From positions 1 to 40,020 of IMG/VR virus record IMGVR_UViG_3300048033_000384: a DNA stretch of 40,020 nt; one strand, written 5' to 3'. This document shows, one piece after another, positions 37,980 to 40,020 of the stretch (position 1 is its first letter; each line of letters starts with the position of its first letter). The position numbers and the translations under genes are program-made. This stretch comes from a virus. A model generated the notes under the pieces. It ran no database searches. It was not told the origin of the DNA and saw nothing but the letters and a program-made list of their open reading frames with translations.

Positions 37980-38402
37980 TTAAAACTCCTTGGTATGAAC
38001 CTTGTCAGGCTGTTTGAATCGACGCCAGTTTGCAGGAACCCGTTGACCTAGAACTGACTGTGAATGTTGCATCATGCCTCGCATGATTTTTAGCGAATGA
38101 CCGTAAGGTGCTATAAAATCTATGCCCCAAAGCTGATATCGATCATCGATTGCATCAGGACGTTTCCATACCTCTTCGCCAGGCATCCAACGCTCTGATA
38201 GAAATTCGTCGGCCTCTTCCTCAGTAAGCCAAGCCCATGTAACAAATCCGACAGGCTTATTATCCTGGTAGTACAAATAGGCTTTGTTATGGATTAATGG
38301 GAAGAGGCAGTAGTGATTAAACTCGACTAGAGTATAGAGCCTATGATCATCTGATTGGTTGAAGAGATATAGGCAATCCAGAACAGTGTTTCTGTTCTTC
38401 AT
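37980..38402 (-). CDS. HlyC-like toxin-activating lysine acyltransferase
   Basis: A 140-residue protein aligned by eye to HlyC, which moves fatty acyl chains from acyl carrier protein to lysines of RTX toxins. Catalytic His20 (SDDHRLYTL) and Asp95 (WGIDFIAPYGHS) match HlyC His23 and Asp92, and DNKPVGFVTWAWLTEEE matches the central DNKPV...SWA stretch. Length is near the HlyC norm but the C-terminus is short. It lies 1 nt from the 857-aa repeat protein, and no RTX toxin is in view, so acylation of a virion protein is a hypothesis. Confidence 0.82.
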   Translation of the reverse strand: MKNRNTVLDCLYLFNQSDDHRLYTLVEFNHYCLFPLIHNKAYLYYQDNKPVGFVTWAWLTEEEADEFLSERWMPGEEVWKRPDAIDDRYQLWGIDFIAPYGHSLKIMRGMMQHSQSVLGQRVPANWRRFKQPDKVHTKEF

Positions 38403-38406
38403 TGCG

Positions 38407-38420
38407 CACCTAACTATGTC
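38407..38420. promoter_or_regulatory. Copy of the 14-bp shared operator-like motif
   Basis: CACCTAACTATGTC is identical to 8046-8059. Here it lies downstream of the -10 box and just before the HlyC-like start (ATG at 38402), where a bound protein would block transcription or a 5' leader could form. Confidence 0.5.
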
Positions 38421-38434
38421 TATGGGATGTAATC

Positions 38435-38464
38435 AGTATAGCACTTTGTTAGGGGCTAATGCAA
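38435..38464 (-). promoter_or_regulatory. Sigma70-like promoter of the right virion block
   Basis: TTGCAT (38464-38459) and TATACT (38440-38435) are 18 nt apart on the minus strand, heading into the HlyC-like gene and the structural genes below. CACTTTGTTAGG (38442-38453, plus strand) lies between the boxes and recurs at the integrase upstream region. Confidence 0.65.
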
Positions 38465-38469
38465 GTATT

Positions 38470-39009
38470 TTATGCAGCATCTACCACTGCTTGTGGTGTA
38501 GCATCAACAACAGCCTGAGCCGCTGCACGTTCTTCGTTGTCCACTGTGATAAGCGGGTTCTCAATGGTTTCCTCTGTAGGCTCTGCCATAGGATCATCCT
38601 CAGAGTACACCATGCGTGTGACTGTAGGCTCAACAGGTTCAATGGCTGTCTGCACGATGACTTCCATCATCACGTCTTCCATTTCCATTGTTTCTTCGTT
38701 GAACACCTGCTCACCCGTAGGCTGCATCTCAGTGACTTCTTCACGACCATCTGCAACGATGTATTGTGCTAGTCGGGCCACTGCTACACGGTAGTCTGCA
38801 AGCTGTTGGTTGAACTGCTTCTCGTCTGCCGCTGCCTGTAGGTCTTCTGGAATATCACCGTCAAAGCAATCTGCGCCTTCAGCAATGATTGCGTCTAGTA
38901 CTTCCTGATAACGACGATTAGATGGCCTAACTGGTATGGATAAACCATCGTCTGTATCTATGCTGTAAATGCCTACGTCTGTGTGGTGCATCTGTATTCT
39001 ATAACTCAT
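38470..39009 (-). CDS. Acidic protein next to tail fibre
   Basis: A 179-residue acidic protein starting MSYRIQMHHTDVGIYSIDTD, with a DGLSIPVRPSNRRYQEVLDA region like small proteins found beside phage tail fibres, and an Ala/Val-rich low-complexity end (AAAQAVVDATPQAVVDAA). It could be a fibre-assembly chaperone or a fibre-associated subunit. Both neighbours are 2 nt away or separated only by a promoter. Not assigned to a named family. Confidence 0.6.
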   Translation of the reverse strand: MSYRIQMHHTDVGIYSIDTDDGLSIPVRPSNRRYQEVLDAIIAEGADCFDGDIPEDLQAAADEKQFNQQLADYRVAVARLAQYIVADGREEVTEMQPTGEQVFNEETMEMEDVMMEVIVQTAIEPVEPTVTRMVYSEDDPMAEPTEETIENPLITVDNEERAAAQAVVDATPQAVVDAA

Positions 39010-39011
39010 AA

Positions 39012-40020
39012 TTAAAGCTCCGCATCTAACTTTATTCGTGCAGTTGTGTCATTGCTTATGTAAATCCAACCGACACCACCAGACGTATATCCTGTACCTG
39101 TGAAACCTAATTCAACTGCATCATAACCGCTTGAGCCGCTACCAATACTTAACGTCGAAATATTTATGCCAGTACCACCCTGCTGGAACCTAATGCTACC
39201 ATTTGAGGTTAAGTCTGGTATGTCACGCATAGAGGTAGGTAAGTGTAAGATTGCACCACCCGCTGTTGTGGATGTGGCAAAACCAATGGCCACTCGACGA
39301 TAAGCACTCTCACCACCGATAGATTGATAATACCGCTGGCACAACGCCAGTTCTTCCCCATAGGATCGGTGTTCAAAAGGCGTGGCGACTTTGCCTAGTT
39401 CTAGTTGGGCTTCGGTAAATTCAATGTAGTCACCAGTATTTACGTCAGTGCCACCATCTGTAGTTGAGGTTATTTTAACCCTTATATCAAGGCTAGTTGC
39501 TGTTGACGGAACAACAAAAGTGCCACTAACAAGCTGCTCCTGACCTGCGCCTGTGTATTTAACATACCCAAAGGTTGTTCCGTCTGCCCTAAGTATTATT
39601 TTTGCCTCAGGCGAATTTGAGGTTATTTTAGCCGATACTGTAATCTCTTTACCTGCAAGTACAGAAACATCTTCTATCCTTTGAATAAAACCAATGTATC
39701 CAGATGACGATGAAGATGTAGCTACTGCTTTTAACTTTCCCGAAGATAAGCTCGCATCTCCTGAAATTGCAGTAATGTTTGTAAGCCAACGATCCGTATG
39801 CTCATACTCACCATTACCTATTCCAGTAACAGGAAGAACACCACGTTGATTAATAATGTGACTACCATTAATGATCCAGTTCCTACGCCCTGCACCAATT
39901 AGGTTAAACTGTTCCTGTGGTGTCTCAGCACGAAGCATAGCCTCGCCAGCTATACCTGTGGGTTTGTCTAGTTCTGCCAGCTTTTCTCTTACGTTAATGG
40001 CTGGCTTAGATACGTTGACT
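39012..40020 (-). CDS. Tail fibre protein, N-terminus outside window
   Basis: The open frame continues past the window end, so the ATG at 39938 is internal and about 335 residues are visible. EKLAELDKPTGIAGEAMLRA, then ETPQEQFNLIGAGRRNWIIN, form a fibre-shaft or link region. A β-rich, Ser/Thr/Gly-rich C-terminal part follows with carbohydrate-binding-like features and LELGKVATPFEHRSYGEELA, which is familiar from phage tail-fibre receptor domains. It likely binds the host surface. The missing start lies upstream on the minus strand beyond 40020. Confidence 0.8.
   Translation of the reverse strand, partial: VNVSKPAINVREKLAELDKPTGIAGEAMLRAETPQEQFNLIGAGRRNWIINGSHIINQRGVLPVTGIGNGEYEHTDRWLTNITAISGDASLSSGKLKAVATSSSSSGYIGFIQRIEDVSVLAGKEITVSAKITSNSPEAKIILRADGTTFGYVKYTGAGQEQLVSGTFVVPSTATSLDIRVKITSTTDGGTDVNTGDYIEFTEAQLELGKVATPFEHRSYGEELALCQRYYQSIGGESAYRRVAIGFATSTTAGGAILHLPTSMRDIPDLTSNGSIRFQQGGTGINISTLSIGSGSSGYDAVELGFTGTGYTSGGVGWIYISNDTTARIKLDAEL

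Noticed and set aside
1-40020. Integrated prophage in a bacterial chromosome
   Set aside because: No host genes are seen, and a single tRNA-derived core lies inside the phage gene order instead of at its borders.

Overview
The window reads as most of the genome of a tailed, podovirus-like marine phage of an alphaproteobacterium, probably a Roseobacter- or SAR116-type host. The closest known plan is the HMO-2011 group. The strongest marker is a family A DNA polymerase with a DnaJ-type zinc finger (two CxxCxGxG motifs) inserted between its exonuclease and polymerase parts. It occurs with a separate TOPRIM primase, a DnaB-like helicase, ThyX and a B12-dependent ribonucleotide reductase. An alphaproteobacterial host is further suggested by a partial initiator-tRNA-Met used as an attachment site, a DUF1127 protein and a cuckoo-like small RNA. 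Group and host are inferences from motif recognition, not from searches.

Layout. (1) 1-6911, minus: packaging and virion genes (portal, large and small terminase) and small membrane or basic proteins, read from a sigma70-like promoter at 6942-6971. (2) 7053-8061, minus: a DUF1127 mini-gene overlapping an endonuclease VII-type resolvase, and a small acidic protein, behind a second promoter. (3) 8062-8671: non-coding, with palindromic TTTGCAAA repeats, hairpins and a GGCTTCGG-rich tract. (4) 8672-11457, minus: an accessory cassette of visibly different composition (DUF932 protein, cysteine-rich protein, small ORFs); most of its units start behind a conserved leader, CACACAAAAC...CGAAAGGAAA...ATG. 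(5) 11656-11766, minus: promoter plus a roughly 76-nt small RNA with two C-rich hairpin loops. (6) 11841-25116, plus: integrase, small genes, ThyX, attP, primase, helicase, polymerase, SSB-like protein, Cas4-like nuclease, other nucleases, DUF3310, MazG-like protein, NrdJ-type reductase and an RMF-like protein. (7) 25195-25266: back-to-back terminators. (8) 25292-40020, minus: ejection proteins including a transglycosylase, overlapping Rz/Rz1-type spanins, endolysin, a large repeat protein, an HlyC-like acyltransferase and tail fibre.

How it works together. The plus-strand block makes nucleotides (RNR, ThyX, MazG-like), replicates DNA (primase, helicase, polymerase, SSB-like protein) and processes it (exonuclease and resolvase-like nucleases). 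The two minus-strand blocks build, package and release the virion. Major capsid and tail-tube genes are not seen and presumably lie outside the window. The integrase and a single tRNA-derived att core with phage genes on both sides imply a temperate phage in its free form, not an integrated prophage. No CI-like repressor was recognised.

The most unusual signals are the small RNA with anti-Shine-Dalgarno-like loops together with a DUF1127 gene in the same phage, and the HlyC-like lysine acyltransferase placed 1 nt from a large calcium-loop repeat protein. Repeated operator-like motifs at several promoters are also unexplained.
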